Source of the DNA: Aquila chrysaetos chrysaetos
Taxonomy: Eukaryota > Chordata > Aves > Accipitriformes > Accipitridae
Assembly (NCBI RefSeq): GCF_900496995.4
Contig: NW_024470383.1
Coordinates: 307,501-371,500 of the forward strand
Reading direction: 5' to 3'
DNA length: 64,000 bases
Of this stretch, positions 13,807-25,635 are shown piece by piece (position 1 is the stretch's first letter; every line of letters starts with the position of its first letter). Made by a program: the position numbers and the translations under genes. The notes under the pieces were generated by a model. It ran no database searches and was not told where the DNA came from. It was given only the letters and a program-made list of their open reading frames with translations.

Positions 13807-14067
13807 TCATTTGGGATATGGCCACCAGATCTGGGTCTCGTTGCTTTTTGGCTGACCTGGTGCTAAATGCAAGATCTGAGTCCTGAGGCTTGTGTTTAGC
13901 AGCTGCTCTAGGCTCTGATCCAGGTAATCATCTGAGCTCTCGTTAAAGACCCATTTCTCCCTTGATGCTTCAGCTTGGGACTCAGATGACTTGGTTGAGC
14001 TCCAGGGCTCAACAGGGACCATAAAAAGCAACAGGAGAAAGGGAATACACAAGGATGCAAAGTCCAT
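13807..14067 (-). CDS. candidate small secreted glycoprotein or first exon (uncertain)
   Basis: This is an 86-codon ORF starting at an ATG with G at -3 and +4. The N-terminus MDFASLCIPFLLLLF looks like a signal peptide. The rest is polar and contains three N-glycosylation sequons (NESS, NTSL, NETQ) and no cysteine beyond the signal. No family is recognised. A weak splice donor (CAG|GTCAGC, at 13857/13856) lies inside, so this could be a first exon. A27 follows on the same strand 25 bases after the stop, without an AATAAA. It lies between TRIM gene A and a secreted Ly6-type gene. Chance coding is a real alternative. The ORF is also open upstream to 14163, but the inner ATG gives the signal-like start. 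Confidence 0.3.
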   Translation of the reverse strand: MDFASLCIPFLLLLFMVPVEPWSSTKSSESQAEASREKWVFNESSDDYLDQSLEQLLNTSLRTQILHLAPGQPKSNETQIWWPYPK

Positions 14068-17000
14068 ATCAAGATCTGGGGGTGAGTTTCCCAAATCCAT
14101 AAAGATTAAGCTCTGGATTGGGGTCCTGCATCTCAAAAAATACTTTTTGTCTTCCAGGAACATTGTGTGCAGCTTTGGAGGTCTTGCATTAAATGGGAAT
14201 GATAATTATCATATGAGAACCTTCCTTGGCTGGGGTTTATCTATAACATGGTCATGTCCACATGAGCAGCTCACCAAAGCTCTTGTTATGGAGAACAGAG
14301 ATAAAAGTGAATGACAGTCATCTAGTTACTGGGGGGTGTGTCACATTACCATCAACAGAGAAATGCAGGCAGTTCTGGAGAATTATCATCTTCTCCTAAT
14401 GAGGACTTGAAAACAGATCAAGTGATCCTATCCATAAATGCTGGTTTCAAAGTCAGCCCAGTTGATCTGACACATCCAGGTTGAGATCTTTCCCTTGGAG
14501 ACATCTGGAGCTAAGGGGAGACAAACCCCAACTCCAGAGGTTGTGCTGGAGGAGTTACATTAGCAAAACTAGTCTTGGTGTCCTGATGCCAGGGGTTTGC
14601 AAAGGGTTTCTGATTTGTATTACAGGTTGCGTTCATCCTGATACCTTTGCAATTGGGGAAAAAACACTGAGGGGAGTATCCATCCTCCACTTGAACCTCT
14701 CGTGTAACTTTAAAACTTTTCTGGCATTCACATTTTCTAGCATCTGCTAAACAGGAGCATCAGACTTCAGGCATGCATATACTGCTAATCCAGACTCACT
14801 CACTTGGGACTAGAAATGAGCTTTTTTTGTGTCAGTTTAAAGACAATTCTGGGCTTGGAAAGGAATCCCTCATCTTCTCACAGGAAAATAAAATCTAAAT
14901 ACCGGTGCTTGCTATGACCCACGTTAGTTTGTGATCAGAAATAAGACAGAACAAATGACTCAGGCAAGTAGCAGAATATATATATATATATTTATATGTA
15001 TATATTCACACAGAGACTCATATATATAGAGGGCCATACATATGTGCACACATATATTCCTTTATATGCAATTATACCCGTTTATATGTACACAGTTCCC
15101 TATGGAAGAGGAATTTTTCTGCAGACAACCATTTCCAGCTCTGTGCATATTTATCTACCTACCCCTTCTCATATAAATTGATATATATTTGTAGGCACAT
15201 GCACATCACTCCATGTGGAAGGGAAATTGCCTTCTCTTCCACCTTCCATTTCTCTTGATCTGCAAATAAACACTAACTATATATTTTTTCCCATGTCATG
15301 CATACATTTTTGATTACATATCTGCAGAGAGAAAGGAAGAGGTAGTGGTCTATGAGCTGGAGAGAAATCCATATGCTATCCAGAGATGCATAAATAGCAA
15401 AGGAAAAAACAAAAAAAAAGCAAGACACCTCAACAGAAGCAATGGGCAGACCCGTGGGAAAAACAGAAGGAGAATAAGGTGGGTATAGGGAAAAAAAAGG
15501 ACAGACAACCTCTGGACAGACAGACAAGCACATCCCACTGCCCTCCCTATTCCCCAGCTGACCCCGCATACCTCGGAGCGGAGGCGTAGGAAAGGGGCAT
15601 CCTCCCGAATCGCCCAACCTTTTGCATTGGGAGGGTGCTAGTGGGGGGCAGGTGGGGGGTGAGCCTGGTGGCTGAGTGGTCCCAGTAGGAAGCAGCCCGT
15701 GGAAGTCGCTCCACCATGCTCTGACGAAGGAAACCAGCCCGAGCCCTGGATGCCTCTGACATTTTGGCGCTGCTCAATCTCCTGCTCCTTCCCAGCCCTT
15801 GGTTGCCCCATTTGTCCCCTCTGTCACCCCCCCCCCCCCCCCCCCATCTCACTTACCATTCCTTCCCCTCCCCCATTGCATCTATCCTGGGCACCCACCG
15901 ATCTCGCTTCCCTACTCCTCCTCCTCCCCAGCTGCTCCAGCTCTGCTCTCCTCCTCTGTGCCAAAGCGCTTTTCCCTGCCCAGAGCCAGGATCACATTTC
16001 TAGCACCTCCCTCCACCTGTCTCCAAGCCCAGACCTTCTCCACAGGGTCTCTGCAGCCCTTTAACCCTCTCCAATGCCCCATCCCTCCTTCCAGAGGAGC
16101 AGGGGCACTCAGGAAGGAATGAAGCTTTTCATCCCTCCTCCAAAGCCATCAATGAATGATTTATCTCCCAGCTCATATTTGGGGCAGCAACATGCAAAGA
16201 AGGGCAGAAACATCTCCTGCAGGACATCTCCCACCTACCATGGGTGGCTTGTTTAGTTAAGAAGAGGTTGGGACATCCAAAACAGCAAGGAGGAGGGAAA
16301 ACAAAAGGAAAACGCAAGCTAATAACATCGTTTCTTGCAGGACTGGCTTTTGGTACCAAACCATCCTGGGGCTGATCATCCTTTGGAGTTTTGTCCTATG
16401 TTAGGTGAGTCCAGGCACATTGAAGCTCTCATGCCTGTGCTTCCAGGTAGAACATGGGTGAGCAATCACTGTTCTGCACTGGTGTTCCCCCTGCTTAACC
16501 CAAAACTGGACTCTGCTACAAGACTGAATGGAAGAGATTCAGGGTCAGTCCCAAGGCTGGAAGGAGTATCCTCCAAACTTCCCATTCCAGAAACAGGTTG
16601 GAAGTTGAACCTGGCTCCAGAAGACACCCATATCTGCACAAGGAAGAAGCCCCCACAGCCACATAGGAATCTCTGCAGCCATCAGTTTATCTGCAAAACA
16701 AACTCTCCAGAGGGTAATAATCAAAAGGAACATCCCTCTGCTCCCCAGTGCAGTAGACAGGATTTTATCTTCATTAAAAAACCTATGATCTGTCATTTAG
16801 CTAAATAACTTCTTGCAGCACTGAACTTTACCTACAAATGCCTCAGACAAAAATAAACCCTCTTTTCCCTTTCCCCCCCTCTCCCTTGTGCTGCAATAAG
16901 ACAGAAAAAGTCCAAAACACCCACTGTCCTACACCAGACAGTGACAACAGCAGAATCTCCACCTCTACGTGATTCCCACACTTTATGCTCACAGTTTCTT

Positions 17001-17639
17001 CTCCCACCACAGACGTTTTGCCCTCAAAGATATGGGTGAGGTTAAAAAAAGCTCATTTATTTTAAAACTGCCTATAATGCATTGCCCTCTCCTCTTCAGG
17101 GCCTTTGGGCTGCAGACAGCAACTACAGGTGTCCTGAACTGATCAAGCTGTTCCTTTAGGTTTCATCTGAAGTCAACAGCAGGAGTTTGGTACCTCCTGA
17201 AGGGCCATTGATTATATTAGATGGATGTACATCCAATGGATTACATTGTCTACATTAGATGGATGACTCAACTTCTGTTGACTAGTAAGGGAATTTTAGG
17301 TTAGCACAGGTGAAATAAATAACTAATATCTACTAGATATACATGTCCTTTAATTTCTCTTTGCTTCTAGTGGCTCCCTGATGCTCTCCTTTGCAACCCT
17401 TGGTGAAAAGTTCCCAACAAAGAAGTTCCCAGCCTTGCACTGTAGAAAAAAATGGCATGCAACCAGGGGAAAGCACCTTGGCTTGCCCTTGGGGTTTTAG
17501 TAGCAGGATTATGTTCAGGGCCACAAGCTGCTTCCAGACCACCAGGAATGCTGAGTCTGAAGAACTGTTAATAGAGTCTGTCTGGAGAAGGAAAACATTC
17601 ACACGAGCCAAATTCAGCTGCCAGTTATAAGCCTGCAAG
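14068..17639. other. intergenic, simple-sequence rich
   Basis: No supported gene is seen. There is an AT-alternating stretch at about 14975-15190 (TATATA tracts with CATATATA and TTTATATG variants), a run of 19 C at 15827-15845 and a pyrimidine-rich zone at about 15780-16080. ORFs here are short and featureless. Confidence 0.5.
15827..15845. repeat. C19 homopolymer
   Basis: A run of 19 C inside a pyrimidine-rich zone. Confidence 0.85.
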
Positions 17640-17645
17640 TTTATT
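17640..17645 (-). promoter_or_regulatory. poly(A) signal AATAAA for the Ly6-type gene
   Basis: AATAAA reads on the minus strand about 170 nt past the stop codon of the Ly6-type gene, a normal 3' UTR distance. Confidence 0.55.
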
Positions 17646-17813
17646 GCTAGAGCTGAAACAAAATCAGGCCAGATGCACAGGGGAGCCCTGCAGACAGAGC
17701 GGGTCCAACCATCCTAATTTGGTTGGTGATAATCATTCAGGATTAAATTGAGGACTCATAGCATTGAAATGGCTGGACCACATCAGTAGCCCTGATCCTG
17801 TCCCCGCTGCAGT

Positions 17814-19245
17814 CTAGTCTCTGGGGTCCTCATCCCACTCTTCATTGCAGAGGTCCGTCTCGCAGCAGGAATACCGGGATGTCAGGCGGGACTCTGCGTC
17901 GGATGCCCGTTCTCGGCCACAGTTCATTGCAGAGGTGCAGCCTTGCTGGTAATAGAGAGTCACCTTCCCTACAGAGGTGGTGGGCAGAGAGGGACCATGG
18001 TTAGAAGAAAGCAGTATTAACTAATAAAAATCAGCAGTGGGCTTTGGAGTGACCAGATGAGAAACTAGCCCCTTAAATAGCGCACCCAAATGAAGTCAGA
18101 CCTTGCTTGTTTTAATTAGGAGAAAGAGCTAAGTAAGGCATGTGCACACACAGAAAAAAACCACACGGCTTCTTCAGGAGACAGCCTCTTCTTTGCCTAA
18201 AAGGGACTTTTTTTAACCATACATAGGGCAAACTCCATCGAGAGATGGAATTTGGCCCCTTGTGTTAGCCCTTTCCCACATCAGGTTCATCATTGCATCC
18301 TCATTCATTCTGCAAATCAATTTGGTTTTCCAAAGACAAGGACAACCCACACTGAACCAAAGGAAACAAATGGCTTTGACACCCCCACACTACGTACCCA
18401 GGGAGGTTTTAATGATGGCACATCTCTCCCTTCGCTCACAAGTCGTTTCATTTGCTCCCCGGAAACATCCAATGAAGGGAATCTTGTACTTGCAGACTTT
18501 GCATTGAAGAGCCTCAACTGCAGCAGACAGAGAAGAGGCAATGAACCTGGGGCTCTGTTCTGCAGAGCTGTGGGGAGTTTTGCTTCAAACACCCCTACAA
18601 TAAGGTGGGGGTGACCCCAGAGAAGATGGTCCTTTCCCTGGTGGGCTCTACAAGTGTCACCTTCACTAACAGACCTGGTAATGAGAGCCCTCATCTGTAG
18701 AGGAGAGGCAAATGATGCCTACAGACACTTAACCCTTCTTGGCAGAGCTTTGCAGACAGACATGGCCTTGGGTGAAGAAACCACACTATGGACCCACAGA
18801 GAATAAATGTGGATGTGGGCTCTGGGGTGGGGTTCATCCAGCTGAAATGGGGTTCATCCACAGCAAGACCATCACAACAGCTCTCTGGGGAAGAGCAGGT
18901 GTACATCTAGCCCAGGATCCAGCAACCTACAGCTGAAGCTCCTGGCCCAGAGGAGGTCTCTTCGGATTTAATAGCTCCTCTGGAGAGTGAGTGGAGAGAA
19001 AGTAATTTTCATTCAAGCAGTGATGAAAACAGTTGCAGAGATTTCTCTCCACTGACTGTAGACTCGGAGCAGGTGACACCCAGCTCACACAGTGACAACC
19101 TTGCAGACATCAAGAGCTTGGCAAGACCCATCCAACCACCATCAGATATTCCCTTGCCCTTTATTAAATCCCATTTAACTGTGACCCTCCACTTACCAAC
19201 TCCAATGCACAAGACAAGGGTCAGCCCCATGAAGAGCACCTTCAT
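17814..19245 (-). CDS. secreted Ly6/uPAR three-finger protein, three exons
   Basis: Exons (minus): 19197-19245 (49 nt), 18398-18517 (120 nt), 17814-17968 (155 nt). All introns are phase 1 with GT/AG borders, the classical Ly6 gene layout, and the total is 107 aa. Exon 1 encodes a signal peptide starting MKVLFMGLTLVLCIGV. Exon 2 opens with LQCKVCKY, and exon 3 ends the domain with the diagnostic CCETDLCN. The mature part has ten cysteines, as a complete LU domain requires, and one N-glycosylation sequon (NET). After CN only a short acidic tail (EEWDEDPRD) follows, with no hydrophobic GPI signal, so the product should be secreted rather than membrane-anchored. This resembles SLURP- or PATE-type members, which act as extracellular ligands or modulators. 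No orthologue is claimed. An AATAAA lies about 170 nt downstream. Confidence 0.85.
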
Positions 19246-19710
19246 CTTGGGAAAGGGGACAGATCCTGACCTCCCAGCTGCACCTCAGCCCAGCACAGGG
19301 TTACCTATGAACGAGAATGGCTCAGGCAGTTTATTAATCCCTGTAATGAGTTTCCTCAGTGATCAGCCTTCTATAGCAGGGGGAAAACCAATCAGGCAAA
19401 AACCTCATAGTATGGATGTTTGTGATGTCCCTTTTGGGGCAAAACAAGTAGAGAAACTTGAAGCACATTATTAGACAAACCTCAAACACCTTAAAAAGCT
19501 GAAATACAGGCAATTCCACCTTTCTGCTCTATTAATTTTATTAGCCATGCTTTCAAGGCAGAAATCTCCCAAGTGAATAAAATGATCTTATGAGAAAAAA
19601 ACCCTCATTTCTTTATTTCTTAAGATGCTTCCACCTCTTGCTTAGATGTAGCACCAGCAAATGTCTGTACCCAGAAACAGGCAGGTTTGGGAAAGGGAAA
19701 AAAATTTGAG
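19246..19710. other. promoter-side flank of the Ly6-type gene
   Basis: Upstream region of the minus-strand Ly6-type gene. No gene or clear promoter motif was recognised before the tRNA-Lys terminator. Confidence 0.4.
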
Positions 19711-19783
19711 CGCCCAACGTGGGGCTCGAACCCACGACCCTGAGATTAAGAGTCTCATGCTCTACCGACTGAGCTAGCCGGGC
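19711..19783 (-). tRNA. tRNA-Lys(CTT)
   Basis: A 73-nt tRNA on the minus strand. It starts GCCCGGCTAGCTCAGTCGG, has anticodon loop ACTCTTAATC with anticodon CTT, and has T-loop GTTCGAGC. A T7 terminator follows directly. Confidence 0.96.
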
Positions 19784-22131
19784 TGCAAAAATCCTCTATT
19801 TCCACTAATTTTCTGGCTGAAAGTGTAAATTCAGTGCTGATTTAGTAAAGTGCCCCATTTTACAAGTATAAAAGTAGGGGTATTCAAATAAGTCGAAGCT
19901 CTTCCCTGGGAGATTTAAGAGGGTGTGTTGGGATGGTGCCAGCAGGCACAAAATGCAGAAAGACAACACAGAAAAGTCCCAATAGCAAAACCCCAAGAGA
20001 GGGTCCCTTACCAGACTCTGCTTTCCCCTCCAAGGTCCGAGCATCCACCGTCCCTGCGTCCCCACTGCCTTTATTCCTCTCCTGCACTTGGGCTGACTCA
20101 GGGCCTGAACGACCTCAGAGCCAACAGGGGATATTGTTTTGTGGGAACAATGCTTCTGCTCGCACCTGGGCAAACACAGCTCCTCACCGAGCCCGGACAG
20201 ACCTTCCAGGACATGGAGTCATTCATTACATTGGTGAGTCTACAGGCTGTCAGGTCCTTTAATCTCCCTTTGTGCAGAGAAACAAAGTTGGGAGCTGGGG
20301 GTGAAGTCAACCCAGGGTTAACTCTGCAGGAAAGACCCAAAGAGGGTCTTTTTTATAGACCTCTGAGTAAGCCTATAGCCCTTCTCTGCTTGTGAAGGAG
20401 CACCTTCACAAGTCCCCTTTTGAGACTAGCTAATTGGGGTTTTCCTCCACAAATAGCACCAATAACAGGGGTAGAAGGACGTGCCTCATCCTGTTTGGGG
20501 GTCCTGCCAAAAAGCAAACCCTCCCTCCACTCTTCTCTACCCCCCTCCCTCTTCAGCTTCATGTTTAATCACACTTATTTATCCCACTGGGTGCAGTTTT
20601 TCATGGAGCAGAGAAGAGACTGAAAAAACCCAAGGGCTGGGAAACATTCACCTGATCCTAGAGCCCATTTCTCCTAAGCTTGCAAGTAGGACTTTGCATA
20701 AGAGAAAAGTTTCAGCACTTCCCATTCTCTCCTTTCCTTGCCTATATTTTTCTGGTTTTAATTTTCTTATCCAGCCTTTCCTCAGCTGAGCTACTCCATG
20801 CATGGGACCTGGAATAGCTAAAACATGCTCTTCTCACACCCCTTCAAGCCAAAGGCTCCTGTGGACCAGGATTGTTGGCTTCCTTTAAAACACAGATGGG
20901 TGGCAGAGCTGCATGAACTGCTCCATTACTCCATATGGAGCAAACAAGCTTGTGCCATGGCCTTGATGGGACATGGGTAGCTGAAAGCCAGTTGACAACT
21001 CCTGTGGGTGGATGCTTGCTTAATGCAACAAGAAGTGCTCCAAGAACCAACACAACTCATGGACCACATGTGCTTGAGAAATATGGCTCATAACAGAGCC
21101 TGGAGGCTGGTGTCCACAGTCAGATCTCTTTTCTGGAGGGTTTAAGCCGCATGGTTATGGCCTTAAGTAATGACATGTTTAATTAGGACATGATTCTAAG
21201 AAACCTGCCTACCTGCTCCAAGTTATTTCCAAGTCCTTTGGCTTCACCTGTACCAACCCCAACGCAATGTTTACGCAGCTGTTCTTGTGCTGACAGCACA
21301 AATACACGATACCTGCATTTTCTCAAGCATGAAGCCAAGCTCAACTCCTCCAGGCAGCCAGAACCAAAGAAAAGTGGATGAAGTTCCCAGAGGGTTGGGT
21401 CCTTGCATGAGTTCAACGCTCATCCTGGTCCAGACAACTCAGGAGATAAGTATTCTGTAATACTTTCCTAGTGTGAAGCTCAGCTTGGTTTCGTCTCTGC
21501 TGTACAGCACTGTTCACCCTGCTCTTACATGTGGTACATCCTCTGCTGTTGAGCAAAAGGCTTAGATCTAAACCAGAAGGGATGCTCTCAATCTATGGCA
21601 TTAAATATAAGAAAATAGGGTATTAAATATTGGGGGGGTTCTGTGCTTAGAAGCTTTGTGCTGTAAACTGAACAATGTGGATTTCCTGGGATTTATCAGG
21701 TACTTTGAGAGCATTTGGTACAGCAGGTAACACCTTGTTGTTCGCCTGGGGTTGGATTTGCTCCTATTTATTACCCAGTTCCAGTCTGGAGAGGTTTACA
21801 TGGCTCAAAGACTGCATAAAGCAATAATAAATAACAACGTTAGGGCTTGATATAACAGCAAGTAGGAATCACTCTGCAATACTGAAGGTGGAAGGAGAAT
21901 TTAAAACAGAGACAAATGATGGCAAGGGTGAGAAAGGAGGCAGATAGAAGGCATTTTTCCTCTTTCCAGAGGAAGGGAAAGCCACCCTGACTCCCATATG
22001 ATACTGGATTTGTCAGGAGATGCAGCTCCTTCCCCTCCTTTTCCCATGACACGTCCCAGCGTTGGTGCTCCGGCCCGTGTTAAACCACCCCAAAATTTTT
22101 CCTGGGAGCCCTGAGCTGAAGAAAAGTGGAA
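19784..22131. other. intergenic, nothing recognised
   Basis: Spacer between two tRNA-Lys genes. The ORFs are short, lack domains and overlap on both strands. No repeat family was recognised. Confidence 0.4.
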
Positions 22132-22204
22132 CGCCCAACGTGGGGCTCGAACCCACGACCCTGAGATTAAGAGTCTCATGCTCTACCGACTGAGCTAGCC
22201 GGGC
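22132..22204 (-). tRNA. tRNA-Lys(CTT)
   Basis: It reads the same 73-nt sequence as the tRNA-Lys at 19711-19783, with a T4 run just downstream on the minus strand. Confidence 0.96.
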
Positions 22205-22443
22205 TCTAGCGAATTAGGGGATGGTGCAGCTTCTGAGCATCAGCGCAGATGCAGGCAGTGCGGTGGGCGGGGGGAACCTGGGGGGGTCCGTCTCAGGAGA
22301 GAGGCTACAGCCGGGAAAGCTCCAGCCTGGCAGATTTGTTTTATTTCTTCTGCTGTGGCTGCTGGAGTGCCAAGTCCCCTTTGGTCTGCATCCAACCAGA
22401 CCCTGCACCCACACCCGGGAGAGCTCGGCCACCGGACAAGAGT

Positions 22444-22456
22444 GGGGGGGGGGGGG
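22444..22456. repeat. G13 homopolymer
   Basis: A run of 13 G in the G-rich spacer between tRNA-Lys and tRNA-Glu. Confidence 0.8.
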
Positions 22457-22544
22457 ACGGACGACGGACGGACTCGGGATGCTCCGCATTGCGCAGCTGG
22501 TTCCAGTAAACAAATAAAAAAAACCCAAACCGTAAAAATCGCTT

Positions 22545-22616
22545 TTCCCTGACCGGGAATCGAACCCGGGCCGCGGCGGTGAGAGCGCCGAATCCTAACC
22601 ACTAGACCACCAGGGA
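22545..22616 (-). tRNA. tRNA-Glu(CTC)
   Basis: A 72-nt tRNA on the minus strand starting TCCCTGGTGGTCTAGTGG. The anticodon loop contains CTCTCAC (anticodon CTC), the T-loop is GTTCGATTC, and a T5 terminator follows. Confidence 0.95.
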
Positions 22617-24082
22617 GCTGTGAGAACTGGTGTTTTTTTCCCCCGGATATAACGCCAGGTATGGGGGACACAAAAGATTCAGGTTGTATTTGATGCACAG
22701 GAGGGTCTCTGTCTGTTTTCCTCCTCCTTTAGCAGCTAAATGGTAAAATCCTCCCAGGCCAACACATCCTTAGGTTTGTCTTCTGCTGCCATCCAGCGGT
22801 GGGCCCTTCTCAGTGGATTCTCCAACACTTGGGAGTCCAGAATTTACTTCAGAAAGGTCTTGCAGCCACCAAATGCCTTTTTTCCCCCCTCCTCCTGGGG
22901 ACACCCTATCTTCAAACACGTGGGGTTTCTGTCTGGTCCTATCAGAAGCAGAAGGTTTTCCCAACTTTCCAGCTGCTGGATTCATCTCCATGCATTCAAC
23001 TGGATGGAAAACACCCCAGAAGCCACAAGTTCCTCCACTTCTTGGGTGTGATATAAGGGTGAAAGAGAGCAGATTACTGGCAACTCAGTAGCTCTATAAA
23101 AAATACACAGCGCTGTGGATGAAGATGTTGCTGCAAGGGGATCAGTCTGATCCTTGGGATTCAGGTCATTTACTGCTTTTTCCTCATTTTTGGGCATCTT
23201 TCCCCTGTTTGATTACAGTTCAGTCATTACACAGACCTCTTCCTCCAACTACTGCACACAGATCTCCAAGTTTTACAGGACGGTCTCCATTTTCAGAAGA
23301 GATTCACTTCAACTCCTAACATGCCACAGTACAGGTAACATTATATTGGCACATATCTGCAATTGGAATAGAAATAAGACTGGAGGAGGATGAAAACAGT
23401 TCAGCAGAAAAAGTGCTGCAGTTTCCCCTGCCAGGCTCTTTATATCTGACTTTCTGGAAGAATGGAAATATGAACAGCAAAGAGCTTTAACAAAAGCCAC
23501 ATGGCAATGTAGGTCAGCAGAGATACAGCAAGGAGGGAAAAGCCCAGATTTAATGACAGTGGGTTGTGCTCCAGAGAGTTAATTGAATGTGGAGCTGAGA
23601 TTTTGGCTGCTGTTCTAGGTCATGTCCCAAGAACAAATAATTCCATCCAGAAGCAGGAATGCATGACTGCAAAGTCTCATCCTCCACACAGTCTTATTTT
23701 TTCAGCCTATTCGTGGGATGAATGAATGCAAAATGTGTCAGGGGGAAGGGAACAAATTTGTTGCTTGGTTTTGAGCACAGCAGAATCATATCTTTGGGTA
23801 CAATATCCAGGAATGGAGCTGAGCCACAACTCAAGCATGGGAGGAAATTCAACCTGGACAAGAGAGAGGCTGGATGGGAGAGTGAAGATGCAAGAGAAAG
23901 AGCTGAGAAATATTTAAGTAATATTTAAGTCAGAGAAATAGCAGCATCCCAGGAACAAAACCAATATCATGCAGAGACAGCACATTCATCATTATGCAGC
24001 AGAAAAAAACTACCCCCTTAGCATATAACCCCCAATGCTGGATAATTCCCACCCTGGGCTCTCTAGTCATGGTCTGTCCTAT
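22617..24082. other. intergenic, nothing recognised
   Basis: No exon with splice signals and no recognised repeat. The ORFs are short and unrelated to known domains. Confidence 0.4.
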
Positions 24083-24335
24083 GGTACCTGAGCGAGGGCA
24101 GCAGGGAAGTCTGTGGGCAGCAGGTAAGGTTGAAAGCAAGCTGGGAATACAGCCTATGGAGTGGATCAGCAGTGTCCACAGCCATACAGGAATGCTCCTT
24201 CAAAGCAGCTTGCAAAAAAGGCAAAAATTTCAGGACTGAGCTTAAATAGAGCCCCGGGGCATGAGCAGGGGGCGGGGATGTGGGGGTGTCCCAGGTGGGG
24301 ATGTTCAGGGCCACTAATGCTCATTAGTGCCTTCA
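24083..24335 (-). repeat. dispersed TATA-bearing repeat, copy 1 (minus)
   Basis: Read on the minus strand it holds, in order, GCACTAATGAGCATTAGTGG, GGGACACCCCCAC, CTATTTAAGCTCAGTCC, TTGCAAGCTGC, CTGCTGATCC, GTATTCCCAGCTTGC and CTCAGGTACC. The same blocks in the same order recur at 58950-59220, and most recur at 49537-49720. A TATA-like box followed by a possible donor CAG|GTACC suggests promoter content, as in a solo LTR, but the family is not identified. Confidence 0.6.
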
Positions 24336-24726
24336 GCTGGGCATCTGGTCTTTCCACATTAGGAATAAGGGCTGATGGTCCCCAAGGGCACAGCAGCATC
24401 ACTCTGTGTGAGCTCAGGACATGACAATACAGTCTTCTTTCTCTGTATCAAGGTAGGTGATGGAAAAAGATGAGATCTGATGAAGCAGCAGGATGTAAAT
24501 GCAAATTCTTCCTCTCTATCCATGTGAAAAAGAAAATGCCTGAAATTATGGATGTAAAAGTGCTGTGACAAAGCAGTTACCTCACGCCCTGCACTGGTCT
24601 CAGGTTCAAAACCAACCCGAAATAAGCACGACATCCAATCTAAAAGAGCATATGGATGTCCTTTATAAGCACATTGCAGACAGGAGTGGAAAAGAGTAGA
24701 AGACAAGAAAAAAAACACAAAACCCG

Positions 24727-24799
24727 TGTTTCTGCCTGGTTTCGAACCAGGGACCTTTCGCGTGTTAGGCGAACGTGATAACCACTACACTACAGAAAC
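24727..24799 (-). tRNA. tRNA-Val(AAC), array copy 1
   Basis: 73 nt on the minus strand. It starts GTTTCTGTAGTGTAGTGG and has anticodon loop CTAACAC with anticodon AAC (A34, expected to be read as inosine). The T-stem is CCTGG/CCAGG around TTCGAAA. A TTTT terminator follows within six bases. Confidence 0.95.
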
Positions 24800-25337
24800 C
24801 TGGAAAAGGTCCTCCTGGGGGTCCTATTTCTGGAAATGCAGAACAAAAAGGTGGTTTCACTGAGTTCTCCCCATTCCCAGGGATCCTCCCCACACCCGTT
24901 TGCCCTTTTTTTCCTCCTTCTCACTCTCCTTTTTTTCCCCTCATCTGCCGGGAACAACAAACACAAAAACTTCTCCCTTGCCCCTCGCCCAACACCCATA
25001 CGGGCCACCCTTCTTCATGAGCTCTTGAGGGTGCTCAAAGCAATGCACACGGCCAAGGGAAAACCAACACGTGTGCTGCTTCTGACAGACAGAGGGAATT
25101 CCCCACTTCAAGATCATTTTGAAGGGACGGAACGCACCACGAAGACGCCTTCCCCAGGGATACTCCAGAGAGGACTAGGAGTCTCCAGACATCGCTTTGC
25201 AAGGGGCAGGGCCAAGGTCCCTTCTCCGGCTGGCCACACCAGAGCTAAATGACACGCGGGTGTCATCGTCCTCGCACACAACGTCCCAACTCCCTTAATA
25301 GTTGCAAGGCAGGGAGGGAAAAACCGTAAAAAAGGGC

Positions 25338-25410
25338 TGTTTCTGCCTGGTTTCGAACCAGGGACCTTTCGCGTGTGAGGCGAACGTGATAACCACTACA
25401 CTACAGAAAC
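25338..25410 (-). tRNA. tRNA-Val(CAC), array copy 1
   Basis: It differs from the neighbouring AAC gene only at position 34 (C instead of A). T6 terminator. Confidence 0.95.
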
Positions 25411-25635
25411 GGGGTGAACTGGGGGTTTTGCACCCTGTCTGGAATGGGGTGGACCCCCTTTCCCTCGCTGGGTGCTCCCAAGCACCCCAAGCCCCTCTAG
25501 GAAATGCACTCCTCTCCCACGTTGCTCCCCTCAGCCCAGACCCCAAAACCGCTTCGGTTTAGACCATTTGCTCTGCCTGTTGCTCTCCACTTTGTGGAGC
25601 ATCACCCCAAAGCACGGAGCTGCCCCGCTGCCTGC

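Noticed and set aside
17844-17940. TTCATTGCAGAGGT occurring twice in exon 3 of the Ly6-type gene
   Set aside because: Both fall within the coding exon, at the codons for SAMN and LCNE. They look like splice acceptors on the plus strand but are explained by minus-strand codons.
18061-18100. TTAAATAG near 18073 as a fourth copy of the TATA-bearing repeat
   Set aside because: No other block of the repeat lies next to it.
24836-25252. 138-codon ORF and its near-identical copies in other array units
   Set aside because: Conserved only because the whole unit DNA is nearly identical. It shows no domain, and one unit breaks the frame by a single-base length change.
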